From Hymenobacter sp. IS2118 (GTDB lineage: Bacteria > Bacteroidota > Bacteroidia > Cytophagales > Hymenobacteraceae): DNA of 64,000 bases. The position numbers and the translations under genes are program-made. Every line of letters begins with the position of its first letter. The first letter of the stretch is position 1. The notes beneath the pieces are model-generated. The model was not told where the DNA came from, searched no databases, and saw nothing but the letters and a program-made list of their open reading frames with translations. Shown in pieces: positions 7,456-16,519 of this stretch. The stretch lies in the NCBI RefSeq assembly GCF_000715495.1, contig NZ_JNLX01000034.1:1-64000 (forward strand), in the 5' to 3' direction.

Positions 7456-9590
7456 GCAGGGGACTGGCTGTAGTTGTGGAGCTTACCTTGGTGTTGAACG
7501 AAGAAGTGGGGCACCACTTGGTGGTGTTTGGTTTGGGCGATGAGCAGCAGCGGGGTACTGGCACGGACCTGAGGGTGGGCTGCCAGCCGGGCAATGGTGG
7601 CTTTATCCGTCGAGCTAGGCTGGGACGGACCATCCGGATGCGAGTGCCAGTCGCCGAGATATTGTAGCTGCTCCGGTAATGCTTGCAGCTGCCGGTTGAT
7701 GCATGCTGGGTCAGGAGCGAACGAGGTAGGGGAATTCTTGAATTTAGTCGGAACAATAATTCGACTGACAACGGCGCAACTGCCATCTTCCGAATAGTTT
7801 CCCACCAGTACCCCCCCAAACTCTTTCGGGTGATGCAGCAAGGTCAATTGTTTAATTTGTTCCAGGCACTCGCCGGTGATAACGAGCTGCAGACCCAACT
7901 GATTTTGGGTATATTGCTGGTCGGCGCTAACCTGAATGCCACGGCCCGGCACATGGTGCAAGCTGAACGTGCGGAAGGGTTTTTTTTGACGGGCCATTTC
8001 GGCTAATTCACTAACAGCAAGTCCAACCATAGCTTCGATATTGGCGCCGGCAGCCCGGAACGTAGGATGCCAACACCCAGCCCCCTCGCGAAACTCCGGG
8101 GAGGCGGGTCGGCCGATATGCGCCAACAGCTGCTCGCGCCGCTCCTGCAGAGAGCATTTTTCGCCACCGGCCACCACAATCAGCTCTTCGGCTCCCTCCG
8201 TGACGGAAATGTGGATGACCTGGGTGGCTGGTACTGCGTGATGGAGCGTAGTGAGCACCTCATTGTTGGCGGAGCAGTCGAATATGAGGTCGTATTTATT
8301 CAGCCACGCGGTGATTTGCGCCCAGTTTTGGGCTCCGGGCGCAGTGTTCGGTACGCCGTCGTGTATTCGGACTGAGACGTAGGGAGAGAGGGCTTGCAGG
8401 TGCTGCTGCAGGGCCATGCTTTTGGGCGCACCGGCATCCCGAAACCGGTAGCGGCTGCGGCAAATATTACCTGATGCCACCACGTCGGATTCAGCAAAGT
8501 CGAGTTCCCGCTGGCCACCGCGTACCAAGGTTTCCGCCAGGCAGCTGCCTATTGCGCCAACGCCAACAACCAAAACCCGACGACCAACAAGCTCGTCCGG
8601 TAGTTGACCACGCCCAAAGAAGCGCGAGTAGGCGGCATTACTGGCTTCTCCCCACATCAGCTTTTGCCTGCCCAAAGCCTCAAACCGGTTTCGAACGGCT
8701 GAGGTCGATGCGTCCCGCCGAAGCAAGCTCAGAGGGATAAACAGCGTGTCCCACATTATTTCCTGACCGTCACTGCCCGGTATCGGGTAGCCGACGGCGA
8801 GCATGAATCGATTGCCTAAAGTGGTCGGTGACTGCCGGCGAAACCCATGTTCCAACCCTAGCTGGCGCAGCTGCGCGTAGAAGTCTTCCGGCAGAAAAGG
8901 CAGTAAGTCTTCCCACCGTTCGACGCGCAGCTTGCGCTGCATGACGGGCGCTTGACTGAGCAACGTCCACATTCCGGCGTAACGGGCCTGGTGAGCGTTT
9001 GCAGCCCACCGAGCTGCCACGTTGCCCAGGCCCGAACCAAGAAAAGTAGGGGCCTGCGTGGGCAAGTCGACCGCAGTATTGGCAGGACGAAGCAGGGAAT
9101 ACGAAAATGTACCGCTCTGCTGGGTAGCGAAACGGTCTGCATTGTAGTCCGCGGGCTCTTCATCGAAAAGGAGATGGCCACATTTGGCTCCGCGAATGGG
9201 AACGTACTCGTAGTGCTCATCGGGTTCCTCCTGCACGTAGTACCGCGTCAGCCAGCCGTGCAGCTGCCGCATTTCCTGCGCCAGGCGGATAGGCAGGTGG
9301 TTGATGATGGGAGTGGACAGGCAGAGAAACCCACCGTGCAGTGGGAGCTTGGCAACGCTTTGGTGCGCGTAGCCTACTATTTCCTTGGGCCAGAACAATA
9401 GTTCTCCCTGCGGGTAGGCTTCGGGCACGTGCACGGTGAAATGCACGGCCCCTTTGGCCGTTTCTACCCGGATGCCACCGACGTGCCGGGCTGGAGCCTC
9501 TTCGAATACGAAGGGCTCCAGCAAGGTCACGTTGGGTTCAGCGGCGAAGAACGTGTTGAAAAACCGTGTATCCGCACCGTTATCAACCAT
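7452..9590 (-). CDS. E2-E1-JAB fusion protein (Cap2-Cap3-like)
   Basis: A 712-residue single chain with three ubiquitin-system modules. The N-terminal E2-like domain has H85 and candidate catalytic Cys90 in LPLHGGFLCLSTP. The central ThiF/E1 domain has the GxGxxG loop VGVGAIG (about 341-347), NICRSRYRF, and a candidate catalytic Cys at about 505 in GAGCWHP. The C-terminal JAB/JAMM peptidase has Glu589 and HSHP...S..D (H648, H650, S658, D661). In type II CBASS, Cap2 (E2-E1) attaches the CD-NTase C-terminus to a target and separate Cap3 (JAB) removes it; here both are fused. The gene overlaps the CD-NTase stop by eight bases and the DUF6602 start by four. Confidence 0.9.
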   Translation of the reverse strand: MVDNGADTRFFNTFFAAEPNVTLLEPFVFEEAPARHVGGIRVETAKGAVHFTVHVPEAYPQGELLFWPKEIVGYAHQSVAKLPLHGGFLCLSTPIINHLPIRLAQEMRQLHGWLTRYYVQEEPDEHYEYVPIRGAKCGHLLFDEEPADYNADRFATQQSGTFSYSLLRPANTAVDLPTQAPTFLGSGLGNVAARWAANAHQARYAGMWTLLSQAPVMQRKLRVERWEDLLPFLPEDFYAQLRQLGLEHGFRRQSPTTLGNRFMLAVGYPIPGSDGQEIMWDTLFIPLSLLRRDASTSAVRNRFEALGRQKLMWGEASNAAYSRFFGRGQLPDELVGRRVLVVGVGAIGSCLAETLVRGGQRELDFAESDVVASGNICRSRYRFRDAGAPKSMALQQHLQALSPYVSVRIHDGVPNTAPGAQNWAQITAWLNKYDLIFDCSANNEVLTTLHHAVPATQVIHISVTEGAEELIVVAGGEKCSLQERREQLLAHIGRPASPEFREGAGCWHPTFRAAGANIEAMVGLAVSELAEMARQKKPFRTFSLHHVPGRGIQVSADQQYTQNQLGLQLVITGECLEQIKQLTLLHHPKEFGGVLVGNYSEDGSCAVVSRIIVPTKFKNSPTSFAPDPACINRQLQALPEQLQYLGDWHSHPDGPSQPSSTDKATIARLAAHPQVRASTPLLLIAQTKHHQVVPHFFVQHQGKLHNYSQSPA

Positions 9591-10599
9591 AGGTGGTAGC
9601 GGGATAAGTGGTCTGCTTTACGGCTGCGTTTTGTTCGTAGCGGTTGGATGCCTTTGCGGGTTCCCTATCCTTGGGCTTATCCTCGCAGGGAAACTTGGGA
9701 TTGACCGGGAAATAGAATTTGAGCTTGTTGCTGTCCGCCTCAATCTGTTTCAGCGCCCTTTTCATTTCCTTGGCCAGCTTCTTTTTCTGACGGTCGGTGA
9801 GGCTGTTGGTGACGTTGTTGCCGGAGTTGCCCGGGTCAAGCAGGTTGATGGTTTCGATGTTGTCCCGGATGAACTCCATCGTAAGCTTCAGCCGGTCCCA
9901 CCGGCCACTGGGTATGTTGGCTTCCCCCTTGTCGTCGAACGACTTGATGGTAAGCAACTCCAACAGAAAGGATTTCAGCTTGGTGAAGTGCTCAAATTTC
10001 CAGGCCTTCAATAGCTTGACGGTTTCGCGCTCTTTCTTTCGGCCCTTGATGTGGTCGATTTGCTTGGCGATGTTGGTTTTCATGCGGCCCGACGAATCCT
10101 CGTCGTTGAGGCACAAGTTCAAGTCGAAGCAACTCGGGTCATCGTCGCTGATGCGCCGGCCAGGGGTGATGTCAAAGTTGAGCACCTCGTCGTCGACCAG
10201 GAAGAACAGGCCGACCGATACTTTTTGGGCCCGAACGTCGGTCAGGTCGCCCACTTCATCGCTGAACTCGTCACTCTCGAGGTATTCCAATACGTCGTCG
10301 TACATCACCCGCAGGGTAGTGAAGGCGCTGCGCTTGAAGTTCACGCACAAGTCCATGTCGAACTTAATATTGATGGCCGTATGCTTGGCATAGGAGCCTG
10401 AATGCTGAATGCAGCGGATGTTGCTACCGAATTTGTTTTCCAGCGCGGTCTGCACCTTGTCGCGCTTTTTGCGGTAGCGGTCAGCTAAGCTTTGGTTGTC
10501 CTCAACCAGGTCTTCTTCTAAGTTGATGCCGTAGGAACGGTGCACGCAACCCAGGTAATCGTTTTTGTTTAAGTCCGCCATAACGGTTTTAATGGGCAT
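9583..10599 (-). CDS. CD-NTase family nucleotidyltransferase (CBASS second-messenger synthase)
   Basis: Predicted to make a cyclic oligonucleotide alarm signal on phage infection. The catalytic pattern is complete: G68-S69-Y in QHSGSYAKHTAIN, D81 and D83 in FDMDL, and a third acidic residue D143 in LNFDI. The start at 10599 is chosen because GGAAGGAGG lies just upstream; a longer frame to 10755 has no such site. From about residue 305 the tail is charged and low-complexity (KDREPAKASN...) and ends in Gly, as expected of a Cap2 substrate (inference). It is the first gene of the coupled operon. Nucleotide product and clade cannot be told from the sequence alone. Confidence 0.88.
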   Translation of the reverse strand: MPIKTVMADLNKNDYLGCVHRSYGINLEEDLVEDNQSLADRYRKKRDKVQTALENKFGSNIRCIQHSGSYAKHTAINIKFDMDLCVNFKRSAFTTLRVMYDDVLEYLESDEFSDEVGDLTDVRAQKVSVGLFFLVDDEVLNFDITPGRRISDDDPSCFDLNLCLNDEDSSGRMKTNIAKQIDHIKGRKKERETVKLLKAWKFEHFTKLKSFLLELLTIKSFDDKGEANIPSGRWDRLKLTMEFIRDNIETINLLDPGNSGNNVTNSLTDRQKKKLAKEMKRALKQIEADSNKLKFYFPVNPKFPCEDKPKDREPAKASNRYEQNAAVKQTTYPATTYG

Positions 10600-10649
10600 G
10601 TAAGGGGTAGCCTCCTTCCGCAACAGGGCTGCAGAAGGTGGTAGCAGTA

Positions 10650-10680
10650 GCCCGGCACCACCACGTAAGTGGTGCCGGGC
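10650..10680. terminator. Hairpin between the DUF2188 and CD-NTase genes
   Basis: A 12-base perfect inverted repeat (10650-10661 with 10669-10680) around a 7-base loop, 17 bases after the DUF2188 stop on the minus strand. There is no U-tract on that strand, so it may attenuate and not fully terminate transcription into the CD-NTase operon. Confidence 0.55.
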
Positions 10681-10696
10681 AGTGCAAAAAATGGGG

Positions 10697-10918
10697 TTAG
10701 CCTTTGCTGGCTTCCGGGTCGGGGCCGTAGCTGTTCTTTTCCCGGATTTGACCATTGCGGCCGTGAATCAGCAATTCAGTGCCGCGGCTGGTGGCCATTT
10801 GCCGGGCCACCTCGATGGCCTGGGCTTGGGTGGAAACAACGGTGGCCGCGCGGGATGCGCCAGCGGTTTTGACGGCCCAACCGGTGGAGCGGGGCACGAC
10901 ATGCAAGTTCTTGGCCAT
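10697..10918 (-). CDS. DUF2188 family small protein
   Basis: A 73-residue protein starting MAKNLHVVPRSTGWAVKTAG. The pattern HVVP..GWAVK..GA.RA......T...A.E.AR..A...G.ELLIHGR.G.I..K.SYG is that of DUF2188, which I know as small proteins often found near restriction and other defence genes. The start at 10918 is set by this match, not the longer frame to 11017. It is upstream of and co-directional with the CD-NTase operon, separated by a hairpin. No molecular function is known. Confidence 0.8.
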   Translation of the reverse strand: MAKNLHVVPRSTGWAVKTAGASRAATVVSTQAQAIEVARQMATSRGTELLIHGRNGQIREKNSYGPDPEASKG

Positions 10919-11005
10919 GGATAAGGGCTTCAAGAATGGGGCCCACAGAGGTAAACTCAGTGGTGGGCGATGCACCGGGCCAGACACAAGGGCACGCTGT
11001 TGCAG

Positions 11006-11025
11006 GGTAACAAACATCTGTTACC
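11006..11025. promoter_or_regulatory. Candidate operator/promoter upstream of DUF2188 and the CBASS-like operon
   Basis: A palindrome GGTAAC-N8-GTTACC. On the minus strand its spacer reads GATGTTTG, one base from the Bacteroidota -7 element TAnnTTTG. It lies about 90 bases upstream of the DUF2188 start. A repressor-binding site over a promoter is inferred. Confidence 0.4.
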
Positions 11026-11128
11026 TTCGTGGCCTCGTATAATCTCACGGTAGGAGTGCGCGGCCGGGGGACCAATCCCGGCACCAGTAGTTCGGGCGCC
11101 AACCTTCTTTTACTGCATTTCTACCATG

Positions 11129-11165
11129 CCGGCTGCCACTGACCTGTGGCAGCCGGATTGTTTTA
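11129..11165. terminator. Terminator-like hairpin after the PanA gene
   Basis: An 11-base perfect inverted repeat (11129-11139 with 11146-11156), GC-rich, with ATTGTTTTAT on the plus-strand side. It lies 60-90 bases beyond the stop of the minus-strand gene ending at 11216. The T-run favours the plus strand, so its role for the minus-strand transcript is uncertain. Confidence 0.5.
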
Positions 11166-11215
11166 TAAGGGGTTTGGTCGGCAAGGAATTATTTAGGGAT
11201 GTTATGAAAAAACGC

Positions 11216-12268
11216 CTACGCTAAACGCAAGGCGTTCAGGTCGTAGGCGTAGGTTTGATAGCTGATGACGTTCTTCTGGGCCTCGTTGTCCTGCCAGGCT
11301 TTCTCTTCGTGGCTGAGGTCCTCAATTTCGCGGCGGGACTTGCGCCCCAAACGTTGCAGCACGACGGCCAGCACGTGACGTTCAGACTCGCTGAAGACAT
11401 CCATGTTGGGCTTACGAGCTGCTTTATAGGCCAGCACCGGCGCGCCGTTGTCGGACTGCACCAGGCTGGGGTGAAAGCCAGCGGTAAGCTGCCCCCGCTG
11501 CACCATTTCCTGCAAACGCTGTCCGTATTCCTGCGGAACGGGGCCGTGCTGCACGGCACGGTAGCGCTGGCCGGTGATGGCCCGGGCAGTCAGGCGGTAG
11601 TGGTAGAAGTCGGAATAGAAGAGCAGCTTGAGCAGCCGCACTTTGAAGAGGTTGTCGAGGTAGTTGAAGAAGAACAGCACGAGCTCAGCGAACTTCTCGG
11701 CGTCGGGCGTAACGTAGCCGGTGTACTGGTCCGGCTCTTCGACTGCGGTAGGCGGCGTGCTGCGAATGAGAAAGCCACCAACCCGGTGCGATACCCCTTC
11801 CTGGTCGATTAGCTCCAGCAGACGGCCTACCAGCTTCAGGTATTCGTTGGGGCGCAACTCAGTGCGCTTTTCTTCCACCATTCCCCGGAACGTGCTGGGG
11901 TTGCTGGCCAGGCGCAACAGGTTGGCCGTGGAGGCACTGGGCACTTCGCCGTCTTCGTAGTGGCGGTACTGATTAGCGCCCAAACCCAGGAATAAGGACA
12001 TACGGGCGGCGGTCAGATCGTACCGCTCGCGCATGGCCCGGATTTGCTCGGGAAACAGGATGCTGTGCTTTTCCCGGTGCTGGTTGTAGACCTGGGCAGT
12101 GTTGAGGTTAGCCAACTCGGGGGTGACGAACCGCTCGCCGGTGTCTTCGCACTCGTAAAAATGATAGGTATAATCGTAGGGCTCCTTGCGAAAAAGCTGG
12201 GTATCGGGCTCCCAGCGCAGGATGGCGTAGCCGTCGGAGAGGGGGCTTTCGATTCTAGGCTGAATCAT
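11216..12268 (-). CDS. Panacea (SocA/PanA, DUF4065) domain antitoxin with HTH
   Basis: A 350-residue protein. The N-terminal ~70 residues look like an MqsA-type segment (YHFYECEDTGERFVTPELA), followed by an XRE-type helix-turn-helix at about 75-110 (IRAMRERYDLTAARMSLFLG). The C-terminal half is the Panacea/SocA domain, with KVRLLKLLFYSDFYHYRLTARAI-type and QHGPVPQEYGQRL motifs. In the family it neutralises diverse toxins. Its start overlaps the stop of the upstream MqsR-like toxin gene by 14 bases, so the two are a bicistronic toxin-antitoxin unit with the toxin first. The HTH suggests autorepression. Confidence 0.87.
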   Translation of the reverse strand: MIQPRIESPLSDGYAILRWEPDTQLFRKEPYDYTYHFYECEDTGERFVTPELANLNTAQVYNQHREKHSILFPEQIRAMRERYDLTAARMSLFLGLGANQYRHYEDGEVPSASTANLLRLASNPSTFRGMVEEKRTELRPNEYLKLVGRLLELIDQEGVSHRVGGFLIRSTPPTAVEEPDQYTGYVTPDAEKFAELVLFFFNYLDNLFKVRLLKLLFYSDFYHYRLTARAITGQRYRAVQHGPVPQEYGQRLQEMVQRGQLTAGFHPSLVQSDNGAPVLAYKAARKPNMDVFSESERHVLAVVLQRLGRKSRREIEDLSHEEKAWQDNEAQKNVISYQTYAYDLNALRLA

Positions 12269-12671
12269 CGGTGGGGGGCAAAGGGTGAGGCTTGCGCTTC
12301 AGCGGATAGGTGATGGAATGCTCGGCCAGGTGAAAGGAAATGCAGATAACCGAGCGACTGGGGCGTCCCAGATGCACTTTTATGTAGATTTCGTGGCCGC
12401 GAAGCTCCCGGCCGAACACCCAAACGGGCGGGTTGCCGGCCTGCTCGTTGGGCGTGGGGCCCTGGAAGTAGTTGGTGGGTTCCAACTCAAGCAGACAGCT
12501 GCGCACGTTGTCGCCGTTGATGCCGAGCTTGAGTAGGGTCTTAGAGCTGTTTTTGTCACGGTCGACGATGATGAAACCGAAGAACTTGAGCTTGTCCTTG
12601 AACTCGCGGAGGTATTCGGCGACCTCACGAAGCGGGGGAACTGCGCTGGGTATATTCAAAACTACGAACAA
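12255..12671 (-). CDS. MqsR-like toxin
   Basis: A 138-residue protein. The C-terminal half has the MqsR/RelE-fold pattern: D/NYFQGP, VWVFGRELRGHEIYIKV, then ICISFHLAEHSITYP. MqsR is a ribosome-independent mRNA interferase; RNase activity here is inferred from family membership. It precedes and overlaps its Panacea antitoxin gene. A 6-base inverted repeat lies 12-27 bases upstream of the start. Unlike E. coli MqsR (98 residues), it carries about 40 additional N-terminal residues. Confidence 0.8.
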   Translation of the reverse strand: MFVVLNIPSAVPPLREVAEYLREFKDKLKFFGFIIVDRDKNSSKTLLKLGINGDNVRSCLLELEPTNYFQGPTPNEQAGNPPVWVFGRELRGHEIYIKVHLGRPSRSVICISFHLAEHSITYPLKRKPHPLPPTDDSA

Positions 12672-12682
12672 TTACGCAAAGT

Positions 12683-12698
12683 TCAACTTATTAGTTGA
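12683..12698. promoter_or_regulatory. Candidate operator of the MqsR-PanA unit
   Basis: Inverted repeat TCAACT-TATT-AGTTGA immediately upstream of the toxin start. On the minus strand it is followed by GAACTTTG, a partial match to the -7 element TAnnTTTG. The position fits autoregulation by the HTH of the antitoxin (inference). Confidence 0.45.
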
Positions 12699-12768
12699 TG
12701 TTTTGCCAGGATACGGATACAGATGGATAAACCACTTTGGCGGCATGGGCGTTAATATGCGCCCGGCA

Positions 12769-15700
12769 TCAGGCAGCGTAGGCGTTTTCTTCGACGAGGT
12801 GACGAACCAGACCGAGGGCGGCCAGGGTATCGAGCAGCGGCTGGACGCGGGCGGGGCCAGCACCGCGGAAACGCTGGGCCACTTGGGCAGCCGTGAGGGG
12901 CATCTCGGCCACGGTTATGGCCGTGCGAAGGGCCTGCATCTGCTGGGCGAGGTCCTGGGGCCAGGAGTTGAGGGCATCTGCCCCGTTATCGGGCAGCGCT
13001 GCCGCACCCGATGACTTGGCGGCTTTCTTGCCTTTGGCTTGGGCCGCCGCAATGGGTGCGGGCTCGGGCAGAACGAGGCCGGCCTGCACGGTTTCGGGGG
13101 CCTGGTAGGCGGGGCGGAGGTAGCGGATGTGGCCTGTCTGCTCTTCGCGGGCGCGCTGGTGGTTGAGGTGCACCAGGCGCTGGAGCAGCTCGGGAGCGGG
13201 TAGGTCGGCGGGCCAGCCGTAGGCTTCGGCGACGGCGGCATCGAGCTGCTGATGGAGGCTGAGCACCACGGCAGCCAGGCCGTGCCGGTGCACGACTTCT
13301 TCCTTGGCCGTGAGCGGCTGGCCGGCGCGCAGCTTTTCGACTATGTTGTAGAGGTCGGTGAGGGCCAGCGCAGGATGCAAGGCCTGTTGGCGCTTGCGGT
13401 GCGCATCCAGCGCCTCGGCCAGCACCCGGATATGCTCTTGCTGCTCTACCGTGGCTTCGGGGAAAGGAAATGGTTGGAAGCAGCGGGAGCTAGGGTAGAC
13501 AGGTCTGTCTTCCAGCGTACTTCCAGAAGCCAGAGCCCATGTATTATGTACCTGACTTGATAATATCCCTAGATGATAGGCGTCATCTAGTGCGATGGCG
13601 ACAATCTTATGGTCAGGAACTACTTCGGATTCTACAAATTGAAAAATGCGATGCTTAGCCGTTTCAACGGTGGCGATATATCGGCGCAGACCCACTGTAG
13701 CCGCACGTAAGCCTTTGCGGGTTTCGCCGAACTGCCACCAGATTTCCTTGAGCTTTTTGCGGTTGTTCTGGTCGCGGTCGGGCTTGACGTGGGTGTAGAC
13801 GTGCTGGTACACGGCCGGACAGTCGCGGATGACGTCGGCTTCGGTCAGGCCAAACAAGTCAATCAGGTACACGCCCCGCGGCCGGGCGGTCAGGTCTTTG
13901 CCGTTGCGGTAGGGCCGGATGCGGGTGGTGAGGCCGGCCACCGTGCCCAGCCCCAGGGTGCGGGCCTGCGCCTCGGTCACGATGAAGCCCGCACCGGCCA
14001 GCATCATGCCGTTGCTGGAAACGCCTTCGTTGGCTTGCAGCGCTTTCACCCCGGCCACGTCGGCTCCCACCGTAAAGTCGGCGTTGATGACGCCTTCGCT
14101 TTCCACCAGCTCTACCATGTGGGCATCGTCTTCGTCGGTGACCGACTCGCGCACCACGGTGGCCAGCTTGCCCACGTGGGTACCGGCCCGGCCCACGCTC
14201 ATGGCAATGCGCACGGCCGCGCCATTGGCGCTATCTACCCACGGGTGGTCGGCAATAGCGAACGTCAGCGACAGCGGCGGGGCGGCATCGAGGTGGCGCT
14301 GGATGAGGCGGCGGTTGAAGGTTTGGGTGATGGAGTTGGTGGTGATGAAGCCGAAGGACTCGGCTTGCCCTTGCCGCACGGTTTCGGCGGCCCGCTCCCA
14401 CCAATACATCACCAGGTCGGCCGATTCGTCGACTTTGCCCTTGTACACGCTGCGCAGCGTATCCACATAGGTGTCGCCCAGGGCCCGGCGCATGGCTTTG
14501 TCGCCGACGAATGGCGGGTTGCCGATGATGAAATCAGCCGGGGGCCAGGCGGCGGGTTGGGCGTTAGTAAAGCCGGCTTCGTAGCTCAGCACGGCATCCT
14601 GCTGGCGGATATTTTGGTAGCTGTCGAGCAGGGGCTCGGCTAGCTGGGTGAGGCCGTGGGTGCGCAGGTGCCACTGCAGGTAGCCGATGCGCAGCACCAC
14701 GTCGGCAATGGCGGCGGCACGCGGGTTCAGCTCCAGCCCCAGCAGCTGGCGGGGCGAGACGGTGGTGGCCCCGCCCAAATCGAGCAGGCCCGACTGGCCG
14801 AAGCGGTTGATGGCCGTGAGCACCTCTCCTTCGAGTCGCTTGAGGTGCTCAAGCGTGACGTAGAGAAAGTTGCCGGAGCCGCAGGCCGGGTCGAGAATCC
14901 GAACCGTGGTGAGGCGGGTGAGGAAACGCAGTAAGTCCTGGCGGGCGGCGCGCTCCCCGGCCGGGCCGGCGGTTTCTTCGAGGCGGCGGGCGCTGGCGGC
15001 CTGGGCGGCGGCCCACTCGCGGCGCAGGGGCTCGAGCACGGCGGGCAGCACCAGGCGCTCCACGTAGCGGCGCGGGGTGTAGTGCGCCCCGAGGCTGTGG
15101 CGCTCTTTGGGGTCGAGGGCGCGTTCGAGCAGGGTGCCGAAGATGGCGGGCTCCACCTCGGTCCAGTCGGCGGCAGCGGCGCGCAGCAACAGCTGAACTT
15201 GGGGCTCGGTGAGGGGCAGCGTGGTGGCATCGTGAAAGAGCTGGCCGTTGAAGCGGCGCAGGCGGGCCCGCAGGTCGCCGGAGAAGCCACCGGTGTCCAT
15301 GGTGTGCCAGAGGCTTTGCAGGGCGTCGGGCAGCAGCTGGCGCAGCTCCGGCGTGCTGGCGTACTGCTGCAGCAAGCCGGTGAAGCTGGCGCGGGGAATC
15401 AGCTCCACGTCCTCGGCGAACATAGTGAAGAGGCAGCGCATCAGAAACTGGGCTACGGCCTCGGAGGCATGGCCGGCGGCTTCGAGCTGCTTGCTCAGCT
15501 CGGCCAGGTGGGCGGCGAGCTGGCGCGTAACCTGGGCCGCGCGGCGGCTGGGGTCAAGCTGCTGCGGGTCGGTGAAGAGCAGGGCCAAGCGCTGGCGCAC
15601 CACCTCGTCTTCGAGGGCGCTGAGCGGGATGCGGAAGGCCTCGGTGCCACCGCCGGCGGGCGGCGCAGGCTTGTAGCCGGGAATGCCGGTGAGCAGGTCC

Positions 15701-16224
15701 AGAAACTGCGTGAAGCCTTCGGCGGTCCCGGCGAAGTTGGCGTACAGGTCGAAGCAGTAACCCACATCGGCCACGATGACGAAGGGCGGACGCGGCTCGG
15801 AGGCGGGCAAGGCCTGCACGTAGCGCAGAGCCTGGTTGCGGGCCTCGGTCATCATCTGGTCCCACTTGCGGGTGCCGCGGACGGCGTGGCCCCGGCGGCG
15901 GCGCTCCTGGGGTGCCTGGCCGAGCGCGGCCGCGTCGGCGGCATCGGCCCGTTGCTGGTCGTCGGGGGAGTTGGTGCCCTGCTTGGTTTCGAGCACGAAG
16001 CAGCCGCGCTTGTAGAGGTCGAGGCGGCCGGTGCTGCGCTTGGGGCCGTCCTGGAAAGTCACGGCGCGCTCGTAGACGTAGGCGTCCTGGGAAGCCAGCT
16101 CACCAGAGGGCTGGGGCGGCTCGACGCCGAGCAGGGCGCAGAGTTCGTGCAGGAAGGCTTGGTAGTTGGCGCGCTCAGCGCCGCCGCTGCGCAGCCAGCG
16201 GGCAGCAAAATCAGAATAAGTCAC
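12769..16224 (-). CDS. MmeI-like single-chain restriction-modification enzyme (type IIG/IIL)
   Basis: A ~1,151-residue enzyme. The N-terminal nuclease has GRLDLY...FVLETKQ (D69, E79-x-K81), a PD-(D/E)XK site. A helical spacer follows, then the adenine-methyltransferase core with motif [12 protein letters not shown] at about 445 and motif IV NPPF at about 569. The C-terminal third (from about 700) should hold the target-recognition domain. Families of this kind cleave at a fixed distance from the site and methylate one strand for protection. I start it at GTG 16224 ([10 protein letters not shown], the usual family N-terminus); the frame stays open to ATG 16341. It stands alone, so it needs no separate methylase. 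Confidence 0.88.
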   Translation of the reverse strand: MTYSDFAARWLRSGGAERANYQAFLHELCALLGVEPPQPSGELASQDAYVYERAVTFQDGPKRSTGRLDLYKRGCFVLETKQGTNSPDDQQRADAADAAALGQAPQERRRRGHAVRGTRKWDQMMTEARNQALRYVQALPASEPRPPFVIVADVGYCFDLYANFAGTAEGFTQFLDLLTGIPGYKPAPPAGGGTEAFRIPLSALEDEVVRQRLALLFTDPQQLDPSRRAAQVTRQLAAHLAELSKQLEAAGHASEAVAQFLMRCLFTMFAEDVELIPRASFTGLLQQYASTPELRQLLPDALQSLWHTMDTGGFSGDLRARLRRFNGQLFHDATTLPLTEPQVQLLLRAAAADWTEVEPAIFGTLLERALDPKERHSLGAHYTPRRYVERLVLPAVLEPLRREWAAAQAASARRLEETAGPAGERAARQDLLRFLTRLTTVRILDPACGSGNFLYVTLEHLKRLEGEVLTAINRFGQSGLLDLGGATTVSPRQLLGLELNPRAAAIADVVLRIGYLQWHLRTHGLTQLAEPLLDSYQNIRQQDAVLSYEAGFTNAQPAAWPPADFIIGNPPFVGDKAMRRALGDTYVDTLRSVYKGKVDESADLVMYWWERAAETVRQGQAESFGFITTNSITQTFNRRLIQRHLDAAPPLSLTFAIADHPWVDSANGAAVRIAMSVGRAGTHVGKLATVVRESVTDEDDAHMVELVESEGVINADFTVGADVAGVKALQANEGVSSNGMMLAGAGFIVTEAQARTLGLGTVAGLTTRIRPYRNGKDLTARPRGVYLIDLFGLTEADVIRDCPAVYQHVYTHVKPDRDQNNRKKLKEIWWQFGETRKGLRAATVGLRRYIATVETAKHRIFQFVESEVVPDHKIVAIALDDAYHLGILSSQVHNTWALASGSTLEDRPVYPSSRCFQPFPFPEATVEQQEHIRVLAEALDAHRKRQQALHPALALTDLYNIVEKLRAGQPLTAKEEVVHRHGLAAVVLSLHQQLDAAVAEAYGWPADLPAPELLQRLVHLNHQRAREEQTGHIRYLRPAYQAPETVQAGLVLPEPAPIAAAQAKGKKAAKSSGAAALPDNGADALNSWPQDLAQQMQALRTAITVAEMPLTAAQVAQRFRGAGPARVQPLLDTLAALGLVRHLVEENAYAA

Positions 16225-16519
16225 AGGTAGAAAGCTACTTTGCCTCGCCGCTTTCTCCGGACGGGAGGAGAAGACGATAAGACCGAAAGAATAAGATGGG
16301 AATCGGGCAGCTAAAGTACAAGAACGTGGCGCAGGCAGCAACGAATAACGCGGCAGTTATGCTTTTTGCGAGCAAGGCTGCTGAGGTGTTACGTCTCCCA
16401 ACCTAACGCTTCAGACGAGCTACTAAAGCTGTAGTAGATGTGAGTAAAGCGGTGGTTTAGCAGCGTGGGCAACTCGCTGTGGTGCATGGGAAGATATCAC
16501 CAGTACATTTTCAACCGCA

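Noticed and set aside
15082..16230. 382-codon plus-strand frame over the restriction enzyme gene
   Set aside because: Antisense shadow; the minus-strand frame has complete nuclease and methylase motifs.
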